This document shows positions 12,893-22,760 of a DNA stretch of 32,598 nt, piece by piece (within the stretch, counting starts at the first letter, position 1; the number at the start of each line of letters is the position of its first letter). The DNA comes from F23-B02 sp963627445 (GTDB lineage Bacteria; Bacillota; Clostridia; Oscillospirales; Oscillospiraceae). The stretch is from positions 1-32,598 of the forward strand of contig CAVGBM010000123.1 of the NCBI GenBank assembly GCA_963627445.1, written 5' to 3'. The position numbers and the translations under genes are program-made. The notes under the pieces were generated by a model. That model did not search any database and was not told where the DNA came from. It saw only the letters and a program-made list of their open reading frames with translations.

Positions 12893-14170
12893 TTAATCCT
12901 TTATAGGGGAAAGTACGCTCATGGCGAGCCTGTCCGGTGCCATGAACTCGGTCAAAAACTTTTCGCACTCGTCTATGGTGACGCTATCTAACACCTCGAA
13001 GCTGTCCAGCGGGCAGTAGCCGCCGAAAAGGCCGGTCACCATCGAGATGCAGATGCTGTCGAAGCTTTCAAGCCCGCGCAGTCTTGCGCCGAACGAGGCT
13101 TTTTTCGCACGCTCGAATGCGTCACGGTCAAGGCCGCTTGCCTTTACGCCGCTTATCGCGGAGTTTATCTCATCCAAAACGCGCTGCGGGTCAGAGCTCT
13201 CACCGGATATCATGACGGTCGCGACACCGGCTGTGTAGTCGATATCGTAATCATAATCGCGGTTTAAAAGCCCCTCGGAGTACAGGCGGTTATAGAACCT
13301 GCTCGATGAACCAAACAGTGTGCGCAGCGCGAGCTTGGCGACTATCTTCTGCCGCTGCAAAGCCGCACCCTTTTCGGCGGGCACAACCTTCGCACCGATG
13401 AGAAACTGGGGCGCGGAAAGCTCCATGTGCTCGGCATGATATGTCTCGATGGGGAAGGGCGTTTCCTTCTCACCAAAGTCGGCAGTCGGTATCTCCGCCT
13501 TTTCCTCGGGGAGAATTTCCTCAGCTATCTTATAAATGCGCTCGGGGTCGCAGTCGGCAGCAACGCACAGCACCATGTTTGACGGCGCGTAGAATGCCTT
13601 GTGGCAGTTATAAAGCGTCTCGGCCGTTATCTCGGCGATGCTCTCAACAGAGCCCGCGACCTGATCGCGCACGGGATTGTGCTCATACAGCATGCGCATC
13701 AGGCGGTTATAGATCACATACCCGGGGCTATCCTCGACCATGCCGATCTCCTGCCCGATTATGCCCTGCTCCTTGCTCACGGTCTCGTCGGTGAAGTAGG
13801 GGGTGGAGACAAATTTTAAGAGCATGCGCAGGTTTTCCTCAAAGCCCGAGGTAGAGCTGAAATAATACGCCGTCATGCCGCTTGAGGTGAAGGCGTTCGG
13901 CTGCGCGCCGTTTGCCGAGAGCACGCTCAGCGCATTGTCGCCGTCGGGCATGTCGAACATTTTGTGCTCAAGATAATGCGCAACTCCGGCGGGCGTGTCG
14001 TGCCACTGACCGTTTAGGAAAAACCGACGGTGCGCACCGCCGTAGTTTGTCGCAAACACGGCGTAGCCAAGCTCAAAGCCGGGCTTTGTGACCACATTTA
14101 TCCGCAGCCCGTTGGGAAGCTCGGCGGTGTACAGCGTTTCGTTTATCTTAGAAAAGTGCTTACTGTTCAT
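12893..14170 (-). CDS. yfmH: M16-family zinc peptidase, YfmH-like
   Basis: The 425-residue protein has the inverted zinc motif H-Y-L-E-H (H-x-x-E-H) in G-V-A-H-Y-L-E-H-K-M-F near residues 65-75 and a downstream E-Q-G-I-I-G-Q-E-I that supplies the third ligand. The following NGAQPNAFTSSGMTAYYFSS also fits active M16B subunits. In Bacillus the YfmF-YfmH pair is linked to the 5-aminopentanol modification of elongation factor P. Here the two genes overlap by 11 bases (14160-14170), as expected for a heteromeric enzyme, and this is the catalytic member. The start has GGAG upstream. The EF-P link is from family knowledge, not from this sequence. Confidence 0.85.
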   Translation of the reverse strand: MNSKHFSKINETLYTAELPNGLRINVVTKPGFELGYAVFATNYGGAHRRFFLNGQWHDTPAGVAHYLEHKMFDMPDGDNALSVLSANGAQPNAFTSSGMTAYYFSSTSGFEENLRMLLKFVSTPYFTDETVSKEQGIIGQEIGMVEDSPGYVIYNRLMRMLYEHNPVRDQVAGSVESIAEITAETLYNCHKAFYAPSNMVLCVAADCDPERIYKIAEEILPEEKAEIPTADFGEKETPFPIETYHAEHMELSAPQFLIGAKVVPAEKGAALQRQKIVAKLALRTLFGSSSRFYNRLYSEGLLNRDYDYDIDYTAGVATVMISGESSDPQRVLDEINSAISGVKASGLDRDAFERAKKASFGARLRGLESFDSICISMVTGLFGGYCPLDSFEVLDSVTIDECEKFLTEFMAPDRLAMSVLSPIKD

Positions 14171-15449
14171 TCTCGCCGTCTCCTTTCAGGAAATACTCAG
14201 CGTCAAGCACGACGCTGTTTGCAATCGTGATAACATCCTCGCGGCTGACCTCACGCACGAGCTCGGCAAGCTCGTCGGGCGAAAACTCAAGCCCGTCAAG
14301 CGTGTTTGCAAGGTAAAAGCCCTCAAGCTCACCCTGCGAGTCGAGAAATGAGCGCAGGTCGGAGGCAACACTGCGGCGGGCAGCGTCAAGCTCTTCGTCG
14401 GTTATATCGCCGCGCTTTACCGCGTCGAGCTGGGCAAATATCTCCGCCTTGGCGGCATCTGCCTTGTCAAAGTCAACGCCCGAGGAGACGAGCATCAGAC
14501 CCTTGTGCGTGTCGACAGTCGAGTTTGCATAGTAGCACAGCGAAAGCTTCTCGCGCACATTCATAAACAGCTTCGAGGTAACGCCGCTGCCGAAAACTGC
14601 GTTGAACACGAACAAAGCGGCAATGTCCGGCTCCTCCATGCACTCGCCGAGCCTGTAGCCAAGGACGAGCTTGCCCTGCGTGACGGCCATTTCGTCTTCA
14701 AACGAGCGCACCGTGTCCTCCACGGCGTTCATGCGGATATCCGTTCCGATATCATAGTTTATCTCGCCCCTCGTCATGCCCGAAAGCGCGTCCGAGAGTA
14801 TATCCTTGACCTTAGCGCCGTCCATGCTGCCGCAGTAGAAAATTTCAACAGGGCTCGTGGAGATAAGGCTGTGGTAATATTTCGTGAGCTTCTGATAATA
14901 AATGCCCTCGGCGACATCCTCGGTGCCGAAGCGAGACACGGCGTAGTCTTCGTAGCAGCACATTTGCTCTATGAGCCTGAGCTTTGCATACGAGCGCTTG
15001 TCGTTTACACGGCTCTGGATGAGGTCGAGAAGCTTCTCCTTCTCGCTCTCGACATACGCAGGCAGGAACAGTCCGCCTCTTGTGTTCGGCGCTAAGAGCA
15101 GCTCACAGGTGAAGTTTGCCGCCTTTTCAAAAACATCGCTGCCCTCGGGCAGATACTTTTCGTCCGGGAAGCTTGCATAAAAGCCGATGCACTGAATTTC
15201 GCCTATCTTGCGTATGCTCGGCTCGATGCCCGTGCCGTAAAGCGAGTCAAGCTCGGCGGCTATCGTCTCCATATCGGGGTGGTACCTCGTGCCGCGGCGC
15301 AAAACGAACGGCAGCACGGCATTTAGTGCCGCAGTCTCTCTTTTAAGCTGCGTGAGCAGGTTTATGCTCAAACAGCCTGTTTTAAACTTGTCGCTGCGCA
15401 GGGCGGTCAGCCATACGCCGGGGATAAGCTCGCATCTGACGGTTTCCAT
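14160..15449 (-). CDS. yfmF: Catalytically inactive M16 partner, YfmF-like
   Basis: The 429-residue protein has the M16 fold but no H-x-x-E-H: at the expected position it reads FVLRRGTRYHPDMETIAAEL. It keeps the C-terminal substrate-binding pattern FGSGVTSKLFMNVREKLSLC followed by YY, as in the non-catalytic subunits of M16B heterodimers. AAGGAGG precedes the ATG. It is the first gene of a leftward operon with yfmH, lgt, a coiled-coil gene and a nitroreductase. The function is presumably as partner of the YfmH-like peptidase. Confidence 0.85.
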   Translation of the reverse strand: METVRCELIPGVWLTALRSDKFKTGCLSINLLTQLKRETAALNAVLPFVLRRGTRYHPDMETIAAELDSLYGTGIEPSIRKIGEIQCIGFYASFPDEKYLPEGSDVFEKAANFTCELLLAPNTRGGLFLPAYVESEKEKLLDLIQSRVNDKRSYAKLRLIEQMCCYEDYAVSRFGTEDVAEGIYYQKLTKYYHSLISTSPVEIFYCGSMDGAKVKDILSDALSGMTRGEINYDIGTDIRMNAVEDTVRSFEDEMAVTQGKLVLGYRLGECMEEPDIAALFVFNAVFGSGVTSKLFMNVREKLSLCYYANSTVDTHKGLMLVSSGVDFDKADAAKAEIFAQLDAVKRGDITDEELDAARRSVASDLRSFLDSQGELEGFYLANTLDGLEFSPDELAELVREVSREDVITIANSVVLDAEYFLKGDGENEQ

Positions 15450-15486
15450 CCGAAAGCCTCCTTCACGGTGTGTTTGATATTTATTT

Positions 15487-15495
15487 ATTATAGCA
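15487..15495 (-). promoter_or_regulatory. Extended -10 promoter for yfmF operon
   Basis: Minus strand TGCTATAAT gives an extended -10 (TG-N-TATAAT) without a convincing -35, about 40 bases upstream of yfmF and just past the stop of the large glucan synthase gene. Confidence 0.6.
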
Positions 15496-15501
15496 CACTT
15501 T

Positions 15502-18500
15502 TTAATTATATGGTATACCTTTTCCGTCGTATTTTTCGCCGTCGAGCAGCACCTGCTCGGGCGAAATGACGATATCGTGCGTTTTGCCGCTGCCGCTTGT
15601 CCATTTTATCCGGCACTCGGGGAAATTATCGGGCAGAGCGGGACGGATATAAAGCGCGCCTGACCAGAGCCTGAGCCCCAAAAGCTCCTCGCACACGACA
15701 CGAAAATACCAGCCCGATGAGCCGGTGTACCATGTCCAGCCGCCCTCGCCAATGTGCTCGGGGCAGCTGTAGACATCGGCGGGGAGCACAAAGGGCTCTG
15801 CCATATAGCGCTTGAGGTCGTGCGTCTCGGGGATAAGGTCGCACAAAATGGCGTAGCCGTCCCTTGACCTTCCGCGGCGCAGGCAGGCCATCGCGAGCCA
15901 AACGGCAGCATGCGTGTACTGCCCGCCGTTCTCCCTGAACCCCGGGCCGTAGCTTTGGATATATCCCGGGTCGCGTCCGCAGCCGTAAAACGGCGGGTCA
16001 AAGAGCTTGACAAGCTTGTTTTCACGGTCATACAGCTCAGAAACAGCGCTGTCGAGCGCCATGTCGATGCGGCTATTCGAGGCATCTATGCACATGGCAG
16101 CCCAGCTTTGAACGATCGAGTCTATGCGGCAGCACTCGTCGCTTTTCGAGCCTATCGGCTCGCCGTCCGGCCAGTAGCCGCGCAGGTACCAGCTGCCGTC
16201 CCAGGCTCTGTCGGCGGCAGCGCCGCAGGAGGCTGCGAGCGCTCGGTAGTGGTCTGAACCTTGTTTACATAACATCACGAGCAGGTCGGCAAAGCGTCTC
16301 ACCGTGTGGGCGAAAAACCAGCTTAGCCAAACGCTTTCACCGTTAACATTGCTTATACCGTCGTTCCAGTCGCCGCTGCCGAACAGAAGCAGCCCATGCA
16401 TTCCGACACCGCGGTTTGCGCAACAGTCGACTGCTGCCTTGGCATGGTCGAGAACGCTCGTCGAGACGGTCGAGCGCGTCGGCGCTTCGTAGCGGTCATG
16501 CTCGTTGTCATCAAGTGGCCTTGAGTTAACATAACATACAACTTCGGAGCATATCTCCGCGTCACCGGTTTTCTCGACATACTCGCACAGCGCCCACACG
16601 AGCCATAGCATGTCGTCCGAGCAGCGGGTGCGCACGCCCTTGTCGCCGTCGGGCATGGCGTGCCACCAGTGCATCACGTCGCCCTCGAGATATTGGTGCG
16701 CGCAGCAGTCGAGTATCTGTTTTCGTGCGGGGCTGGGGGAGATGAGCAGCAGGTTCACTGCGTCCTGTAGCTGATCGCGAAAGCCCGTTGCCCCGCCGCT
16801 TTGGTACACCGAGCACCTGCCCATCAGGCGGCATGCAAGCGTTTGATACACCGCCCAACCATTTACATAATGTTCGAACGGAACATTGCCGCTGAACCCG
16901 AGCTTAAGCGCCTCTTTGCGCCATGCAGCCTTGATATCTTCAAGTGCGGCAAGCGCCGTCTCGGGTTTACATAATTCAATTAATTTATCGTCATCGCAGA
17001 CACCGCAGACGATGACGCTCACGGGCTGGCAGTTGAATTTCGCGGCAAAAACGGGAGCTGCAAGTGCCTCCGTCTTGCCGTCAAATTCGCCGCACAAAAA
17101 CGAGAACAGGTCACATGTCCAGCCGAGTATCGGCGCAGAGCACAGAGCCTTGAATTTCATTTCCGCCAGAGCAAAGCGACTGCTCGATGCGGTGAACATC
17201 GAGTTTACATAATCTGCGATGACGGCGAGATAATCGTTCTCGTTATCGGCAAGCTGGAGCTCGGTTTTCCACATGATTTGACCAGTTACCGTGCCGCAGA
17301 CCTCAATAATGAAAACTCTTGCATCCACGCCCGAGGGCACGAAAGCCGTGCATCTGATTCCCGTCGAGCCGAAGCTTTTTTCCCAAACCGCGTAGCCGAA
17401 GCCGTAGCGCACACGGCACGGAATGCCGTCAGAGGTTGCAAAAATGCTGTACCTGCCGCTGTCGGTGATATACTCGAGCGTCTCGGGGCCGGTCACAGCA
17501 TAGGGGTCATTCACCCAGCGGTTCAGGCGCATCTCGCGGGCATTTTTGTACCACATATTGCCCATGCCGCAGTCGCTTGCATAGTACCCGAACGAGCCAT
17601 TCGTGAGTATATTTGACCACACCTTCGGCGGCAGTGAACGGTTTACATAAAACACGAAGCTGTTATCATCCTCATACCCGAACTTGGGTATGCAGTCGAG
17701 CTTCCTCGGCTCGTTGTTCGGCAGCAGATATTCTGCATTCACACGCCGCTCGGGAGCGTCTTCACCGATGATGACGCTTGCCGCCGTGAGCATGTCCTCC
17801 TCGGCAGAGATAGGCAGAATTCTTATGCCGCCGTGCGTGCCCATGAGCGCCTCAAGCCCGTGCGATGCGAGGATATCCCGCACGCAGCCGTACACCGGAC
17901 GGCGGTACTCGCCGCCCTCGTCTGTGAGAAAAACAAGGTCGCAATACATGCCGCACGAGCGCAGCAGGCAAAACTGCTTTGTAAGCCTCTCGGCCGTCTC
18001 GCGGCTGACCTCGGCGCTTGGGCAGACGATGATCGGCATGTCGCCGGACACGCCGTACTGCCACAGCTTTTGCTTGGAAACAAAGGGCTTTTCGGGCTTT
18101 GGGAACCATAGCGGCCTTATCATACCCATCGCCTGATCCACCTCACGGGCATCCATTCCCGTTATCGATGCGCAGGCTGAGACCATCGCGCCGAACTCGG
18201 CGGGTCCTATCGCCAGCATGTGCTGCGCACCGGCGTATGCATCGTCGGGGGTCATACCGACGCACATGGCAAAGCGCACCTCCAGCCGCTCCCCGGCCTT
18301 TAGCGCGACCTCTGTAGTTGCGCTGACAAACGGTGCCGACAAATGCCCCGTGCCGCCGCTTCTATCGGCCTTGAAGCTCATTTTTCGGTCGGATGCAAGG
18401 CACAGCCACACATCGTACTGCCGCCCTCTCGGTATGCGGTGCAGCATAAGGCAATTGCCGTCCGAGTGGGCATCCAAGCCCAGCCGCCAGTACGCAGGAT

Positions 18501-21500
18501 GGTTAACATAATCAGTATAATCAGCAAGCACCGGCTCGAACAAAAAGCTGAGCCTTGCGCCCTCGATATCGCGCTTTGCGCTTATCTCGGCAAAGCGCAG
18601 CTCGCCGTTTTCGCCGCCCGCCGTGGCGGCGCTCGTCTTGAGCGCAAAATCGTCCGTCATGTGCGTCCAGCTGCACGAAATTTCGCCAAGCTCCCAGATG
18701 AAGCCTGCGCTGTTCGGCTCGGGCAGCAGTGAATAGCTGTGCTCGCCGATATCGAGCCTTATCTCAAGCCCATGCCCCTCGCCGAGCTGCCTAAACGGCG
18801 GCTTGTATACGAGCATGTCGCCGCAGGTGGCGGAGGCTATGCCGCTTTCAGTTAACATAACATTGTAAACGCCGTTTGAAATGACCGCACAGCTCGGGTT
18901 TTCAAAGTCGATATCCTCGCCGCGCTTTGCCCACTGCTGAGCGGTGAGCCGCTGCGGCTTTTCAAAGCCCGCCTCGCCGAGCTTGAGTACCGGCGCATTG
19001 ACCGGCAGCTTCTCCTCAAGTAAGCAGCGGTAGGCGTGCATCCTGGGGTCTGACATAAACCGGCGCGTGATAACACCGTCGAGCAGGCAGTTTGCGACCG
19101 AGAGCATGCTCATGCCCAGGTGGTGCGCCATGTAGCAGCGCACGGGCTCGCCATCGGCGCTGCGGCAACGCGAGGGAGTAAAGTCAATTGCTTCGATAAA
19201 GCCAAAGCGCCCCTTTGCGCCCGTATCTTCGAGGCGGCGCAGGTTAGATAGCGCCGCGAACGGCTCGATGTTAAGAGCAAGGAAGCTTGAGTACGGCGAA
19301 ATGACAAGCTCCCTGTCCTGCCCGCGCTTGAGCGCAAGATGCGCGCAGCCGTGCGCCTTGTAGCGGTAGTTGAGCGCGGGATCCAGCGAGAAAAACGCGC
19401 TTTCCGAGATGCCCCAAAGCTTGGAGTGGGTCTGCCGGTGCTTTTGGACGAACATGCAATATTTTGTCGTTTCATACATGAGACTGTCGCGCACGAGCGG
19501 CAGAAACAGCTCCGGCATGAGGTATTCAAACATCGTGCCCGTCCAGCTCGCCATGCCCTGATACCCCGAGTACGAGCGCATGGCTCGTGAAAGCCTGCGC
19601 CAGTGCGCCCTCGGGACATCGCCCTTGGCAACGGCAAGATAGCTCGTGAGCCTTGCCTCGCTTGCCATGAGGTCGTAGTAGCTTTCCGACGGCGCGCCCT
19701 TTTCAAGGTCGAGACCGATATAAAAAAGCTTGCGGTCATTATCAAACAGCACGGAAAAATCCATAGGCTGCATGAGCCTTTGCACACGCCCGGCCAGCTC
19801 CGTGCGGTTATACGCCATGAGCCCGTTTTTGAGCGTCAGCAGACAGGCGTAGAGGTTGCCGCTGTCGACGGTGGAGATATACTTAGGCTCTAAACAGCGC
19901 AGCGTCCTTGTGTCGTACCAGTTGCTCAAATGCCCCGAAAACTTCGGCATTTTTTCAAGCGTCGTGAGCATTTTGTCTATAAGCTCGAACGCGCGGCCGG
20001 TCTTATCGATGCCGAGGTCTACCGCGCACAATGCTGACACCAGCGCAAGCCCGATATTCGTCGGCGAGGTGCGGTGCGCAAGCCCGACAGGCGGCTGCTC
20101 CTGATAATTATCCGGCGGCAGGAAGTTGTCGTCAGCGGTGCAGAATTTGTCAAAATACGACCAAATACTCTCGGCGCACTCCAAAAGGTACTCCTTTTTG
20201 TCCGCCGGAAGCTCCCTCCCGGGCTTTGCCGGAAGCGTCAGCGCGAGCGCCGCCAAGGGTGCAACTATCCATAGTAGTCCGACAGTCTTTGCGAAAATGC
20301 CGGTCGAGAAAATGAGAAGCGCAAGACCCGCCGCGGGCGCCGCCCACATGTTGAGGTAGTATGCACCGGCGCTGCGCTTTTTGCGCTCGCTCTGAGCGGC
20401 GGTCTCCCACTCGAGCAGGTTCTTGCGGCTAACGCCCATGCGCCAAAGCGAAACTGCGGCGGCACTTAAGGCTATCCATGCCTCATACGGCAGAAACCAG
20501 AGCCTGAGCACCGTTTGGATAAGCGCTGCCGACACGCCCTTGAAAAGCCTGCTGTGGTATTTGACATGGCTGTCGGAGGCGCGGCCGGTTCCGAACTCCG
20601 TGAGCGCGATGAGAAGCCTCGCACCCAGCGCGAGCAGCGCTGTCCACGCCGCAAGCATGAGCGCGTGGCCGGATAAAAGCAGTCCTAAAAATATCGCTGC
20701 AAAGCTCAGCGGCGCAACGAGACTGCGGCGCAGGGAGTCAAACAGCTTAAAGCGCTCAATGTCCGTCATGGCGCTGTCGCGGCTGAATATCCATCCTGCA
20801 TTCTGCCAGTCGCCGCGAGTCCAGCGGTGGCTGCGGCGATAATAGGCGACGGGGGTAGAGGGGAAGGAGTCTGTAAACTCCGTGTCGCTCATGTACCCGC
20901 CGCGCAGGTACGCACCCTCCAGCGCATCGTGCGACAGGACGAGCCCGTCGGGGATGTGGGCGGCCGAGCAGACATACAAAGCCTCGGCGTCGATGATGCC
21001 CTTGCCCGAAAAGCCGCCTGAGTCAAACAGGTCAGTGTACAGCTCGCCGCACAGCACCGAGTACGGCTCCGTGCCGCCGACACCTGCGAATATGCGTGAA
21101 AAATCCGTCTTTCCGACGGAGGAAAGCTCGTAGTTCATGCGGGGGTGGATGATGCCGTGGCCGGAGACGACGCAGGCGTTTTCGCGGTCAAGCTTCGGCG
21201 CATTCAAGGGGTGCGTTATCGCACCGATGAGCTCGCAGAGCGAGTCCGGCGTAGGGTTCGTGTCGCTGTCAAGCGTCACGATATACCGTGCGCCCTCGAG
21301 TGCTTCGATATCGCCGGCAGAGACATTAAGCTCTGACTTTTTGCCGCAGAGCATTGCAGCCAGCGCGAGCACTGCGCCCCTCTTGCGCTCAAAGCCGCAG
21401 AAGCGGTGGCGGCTCAGATCCTCCGTCCTCGGACGGGTAAAAAGATAAAACCCGCCGCCGTAGCGCTCGTTTAGCTTGCTGACCGCACTCACGGCGCTTT

Positions 21501-22722
21501 GGATAAGCGCAGCGTCGTTGTCGGTCACCGCGCACGCGGCCTCGGGCAGGTCTGCCAGTATGCCGAACATGAGGTTTTTGCCGCAGCGTCGGTTGGTGAG
21601 GTAAAACTCCTCGATGCGCCCGGCAAGCTTTATTCCCGACTCCTTGTCGGACAAAAGCGCCGAGATAACGCACACGGTCTTGGCATCGTCCGGCACGCCG
21701 TTTTTAAGCTCCAGCCTCGGCATGCGCCTTGGCGGCACGCAAAGCAAAATTATATAGTCCAGAAGATTTTTCGTAAGCTCGGATATCGGCAAAAGCAGCA
21801 GCACCGCCGCAATAACGCTGTGCGACAAAAAGCCGCATAAAAGCGTCAAAAACAGCGTAAGCAGCACATTCGCCGTGATATAAAGCGCACCGCAGGGTGC
21901 TTTTTCGTCCTTGCCCAGGGGCTTTGTAAAGAGGTAGTACCCCACATGGCGGGCATAACCCTCCGACTGCGAGCAAAGCTTTATAAGGTGCTTTGCAAGG
22001 TAGTGCTCCTCCATGGAGTTTGCCTTGGCAAGGCTGGATAGCCGCTCACGATAATACGCACGGCTGAGATCGTCCATCTCGGGATAAACGCCCGCAGGGT
22101 CAGACCGCAGAAGCTTTTCCGAGACATCCACAGCCTCCAAAAGACACTGCATGTCAAGCCCGGAGACTGTGCGCAGCGAGGTAAAGACGGCGGCAAAGCC
22201 GTCTGTCAGCTTTTCGGGGGTGTTAGTTGAAAGAAGCTCGCGGCAAAGCCCGGCCAGGCGCTCGATAAGCGCCATGCGCAGCGCCGCAGGGAACAGGTAC
22301 AGCTCCTTTCTCGGCAAAACGGAAACGCTCTGATACCCGTCGAGAAACAGCCTGCACCGATGCTCTGTCACCTTGCCGAGTCCGGCATCAACGAGCGTGC
22401 GGCAAAGCTCGAGCAGTATAACGCCCGATTCCGAGCCTCGCAGGGTCTTTTCACGCCAAAATGCCAATGATGCGCACTTTGCCTCACGCACGGCGATGTA
22501 GCGGTTATCCAAAAGCCACTGACACGCAGCGGGCACGCTTGCCGCCGTGCCGAAGCGCGCCTCGACCTTTTCGTAGGCTGCATCTATCTCGTTTATGGCG
22601 GCACGCAGCTTGTTTACCTGCGTTTTTGCCGGCACGGGCTCGGCCTTGCGGCAGAGCTGAGCTGATTGCTCAGCTAGCGCAGAAAGCCTGTCATCTTCAA
22701 TGTACCTACCCTGCATATTCAT
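15502..22722 (-). CDS. Cyclic beta-1,2-glucan synthase-like protein (GT84-GH94)
   Basis: A 2,406-residue membrane protein with the modular plan of NdvB/ChvB/Cgs. Residues about 275-335, 670-715 and 735-840 hold membrane segments. Between the first two lies a glycosyltransferase domain with TLDSDTNPTPDSL (D-x-D, near 484), HDALEGAYLRGG (near 599) and RRSHRWTRGDWQ (near 636). The C-terminal half is a GH36/GH94-like module with GGATGFRDQLQDAVNLL near 1977 and GSGDWNDGISNVNG near 2117, the D-W-N-D matching the general acid of GH94 phosphorylases. These enzymes make and size beta-1,2-glucan chains at the membrane. GGAGGT precedes the ATG. It is divergent from ylxM and monocistronic. Cyclic product, linkage and export are inferred from the family. 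Confidence 0.88.
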   Translation of the reverse strand: MNMQGRYIEDDRLSALAEQSAQLCRKAEPVPAKTQVNKLRAAINEIDAAYEKVEARFGTAASVPAACQWLLDNRYIAVREAKCASLAFWREKTLRGSESGVILLELCRTLVDAGLGKVTEHRCRLFLDGYQSVSVLPRKELYLFPAALRMALIERLAGLCRELLSTNTPEKLTDGFAAVFTSLRTVSGLDMQCLLEAVDVSEKLLRSDPAGVYPEMDDLSRAYYRERLSSLAKANSMEEHYLAKHLIKLCSQSEGYARHVGYYLFTKPLGKDEKAPCGALYITANVLLTLFLTLLCGFLSHSVIAAVLLLLPISELTKNLLDYIILLCVPPRRMPRLELKNGVPDDAKTVCVISALLSDKESGIKLAGRIEEFYLTNRRCGKNLMFGILADLPEAACAVTDNDAALIQSAVSAVSKLNERYGGGFYLFTRPRTEDLSRHRFCGFERKRGAVLALAAMLCGKKSELNVSAGDIEALEGARYIVTLDSDTNPTPDSLCELIGAITHPLNAPKLDRENACVVSGHGIIHPRMNYELSSVGKTDFSRIFAGVGGTEPYSVLCGELYTDLFDSGGFSGKGIIDAEALYVCSAAHIPDGLVLSHDALEGAYLRGGYMSDTEFTDSFPSTPVAYYRRSHRWTRGDWQNAGWIFSRDSAMTDIERFKLFDSLRRSLVAPLSFAAIFLGLLLSGHALMLAAWTALLALGARLLIALTEFGTGRASDSHVKYHSRLFKGVSAALIQTVLRLWFLPYEAWIALSAAAVSLWRMGVSRKNLLEWETAAQSERKKRSAGAYYLNMWAAPAAGLALLIFSTGIFAKTVGLLWIVAPLAALALTLPAKPGRELPADKKEYLLECAESIWSYFDKFCTADDNFLPPDNYQEQPPVGLAHRTSPTNIGLALVSALCAVDLGIDKTGRAFELIDKMLTTLEKMPKFSGHLSNWYDTRTLRCLEPKYISTVDSGNLYACLLTLKNGLMAYNRTELAGRVQRLMQPMDFSVLFDNDRKLFYIGLDLEKGAPSESYYDLMASEARLTSYLAVAKGDVPRAHWRRLSRAMRSYSGYQGMASWTGTMFEYLMPELFLPLVRDSLMYETTKYCMFVQKHRQTHSKLWGISESAFFSLDPALNYRYKAHGCAHLALKRGQDRELVISPYSSFLALNIEPFAALSNLRRLEDTGAKGRFGFIEAIDFTPSRCRSADGEPVRCYMAHHLGMSMLSVANCLLDGVITRRFMSDPRMHAYRCLLEEKLPVNAPVLKLGEAGFEKPQRLTAQQWAKRGEDIDFENPSCAVISNGVYNVMLTESGIASATCGDMLVYKPPFRQLGEGHGLEIRLDIGEHSYSLLPEPNSAGFIWELGEISCSWTHMTDDFALKTSAATAGGENGELRFAEISAKRDIEGARLSFLFEPVLADYTDYVNHPAYWRLGLDAHSDGNCLMLHRIPRGRQYDVWLCLASDRKMSFKADRSGGTGHLSAPFVSATTEVALKAGERLEVRFAMCVGMTPDDAYAGAQHMLAIGPAEFGAMVSACASITGMDAREVDQAMGMIRPLWFPKPEKPFVSKQKLWQYGVSGDMPIIVCPSAEVSRETAERLTKQFCLLRSCGMYCDLVFLTDEGGEYRRPVYGCVRDILASHGLEALMGTHGGIRILPISAEEDMLTAASVIIGEDAPERRVNAEYLLPNNEPRKLDCIPKFGYEDDNSFVFYVNRSLPPKVWSNILTNGSFGYYASDCGMGNMWYKNAREMRLNRWVNDPYAVTGPETLEYITDSGRYSIFATSDGIPCRVRYGFGYAVWEKSFGSTGIRCTAFVPSGVDARVFIIEVCGTVTGQIMWKTELQLADNENDYLAVIADYVNSMFTASSSRFALAEMKFKALCSAPILGWTCDLFSFLCGEFDGKTEALAAPVFAAKFNCQPVSVIVCGVCDDDKLIELCKPETALAALEDIKAAWRKEALKLGFSGNVPFEHYVNGWAVYQTLACRLMGRCSVYQSGGATGFRDQLQDAVNLLLISPSPARKQILDCCAHQYLEGDVMHWWHAMPDGDKGVRTRCSDDMLWLVWALCEYVEKTGDAEICSEVVCYVNSRPLDDNEHDRYEAPTRSTVSTSVLDHAKAAVDCCANRGVGMHGLLLFGSGDWNDGISNVNGESVWLSWFFAHTVRRFADLLVMLCKQGSDHYRALAASCGAAADRAWDGSWYLRGYWPDGEPIGSKSDECCRIDSIVQSWAAMCIDASNSRIDMALDSAVSELYDRENKLVKLFDPPFYGCGRDPGYIQSYGPGFRENGGQYTHAAVWLAMACLRRGRSRDGYAILCDLIPETHDLKRYMAEPFVLPADVYSCPEHIGEGGWTWYTGSSGWYFRVVCEELLGLRLWSGALYIRPALPDNFPECRIKWTSGSGKTHDIVISPEQVLLDGEKYDGKGIPYN
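16263..18860 (-). other. Cluster of the word TTATGTWAAC in glucan synthase gene
   Basis: On the plus strand GTTWACATAA occurs at 16263, 16525, 16965, 17203, 17641, 18502 and 18851, with ATTTACATAA at 16861 and a partial GTTAACAT at 16342. Translated, most give Tyr-Val-Asn, but 16263 and 16965 give Leu-Cys-Lys and 18851 gives Val-Met-Leu-Thr, so the DNA word is kept across frames. I did not find exact copies elsewhere in the window. Confidence 0.7.
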
Positions 22723-22760
22723 TAAAATGACCTCCGAAAATCACTTTGAACAAATTTATC

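Noticed and set aside
16263..18860. CcpA cre sites explaining the TTATGTWAAC words
   Set aside because: TGTAAAC resembles a cre half-site, but the second half of the dyad is missing at every copy.
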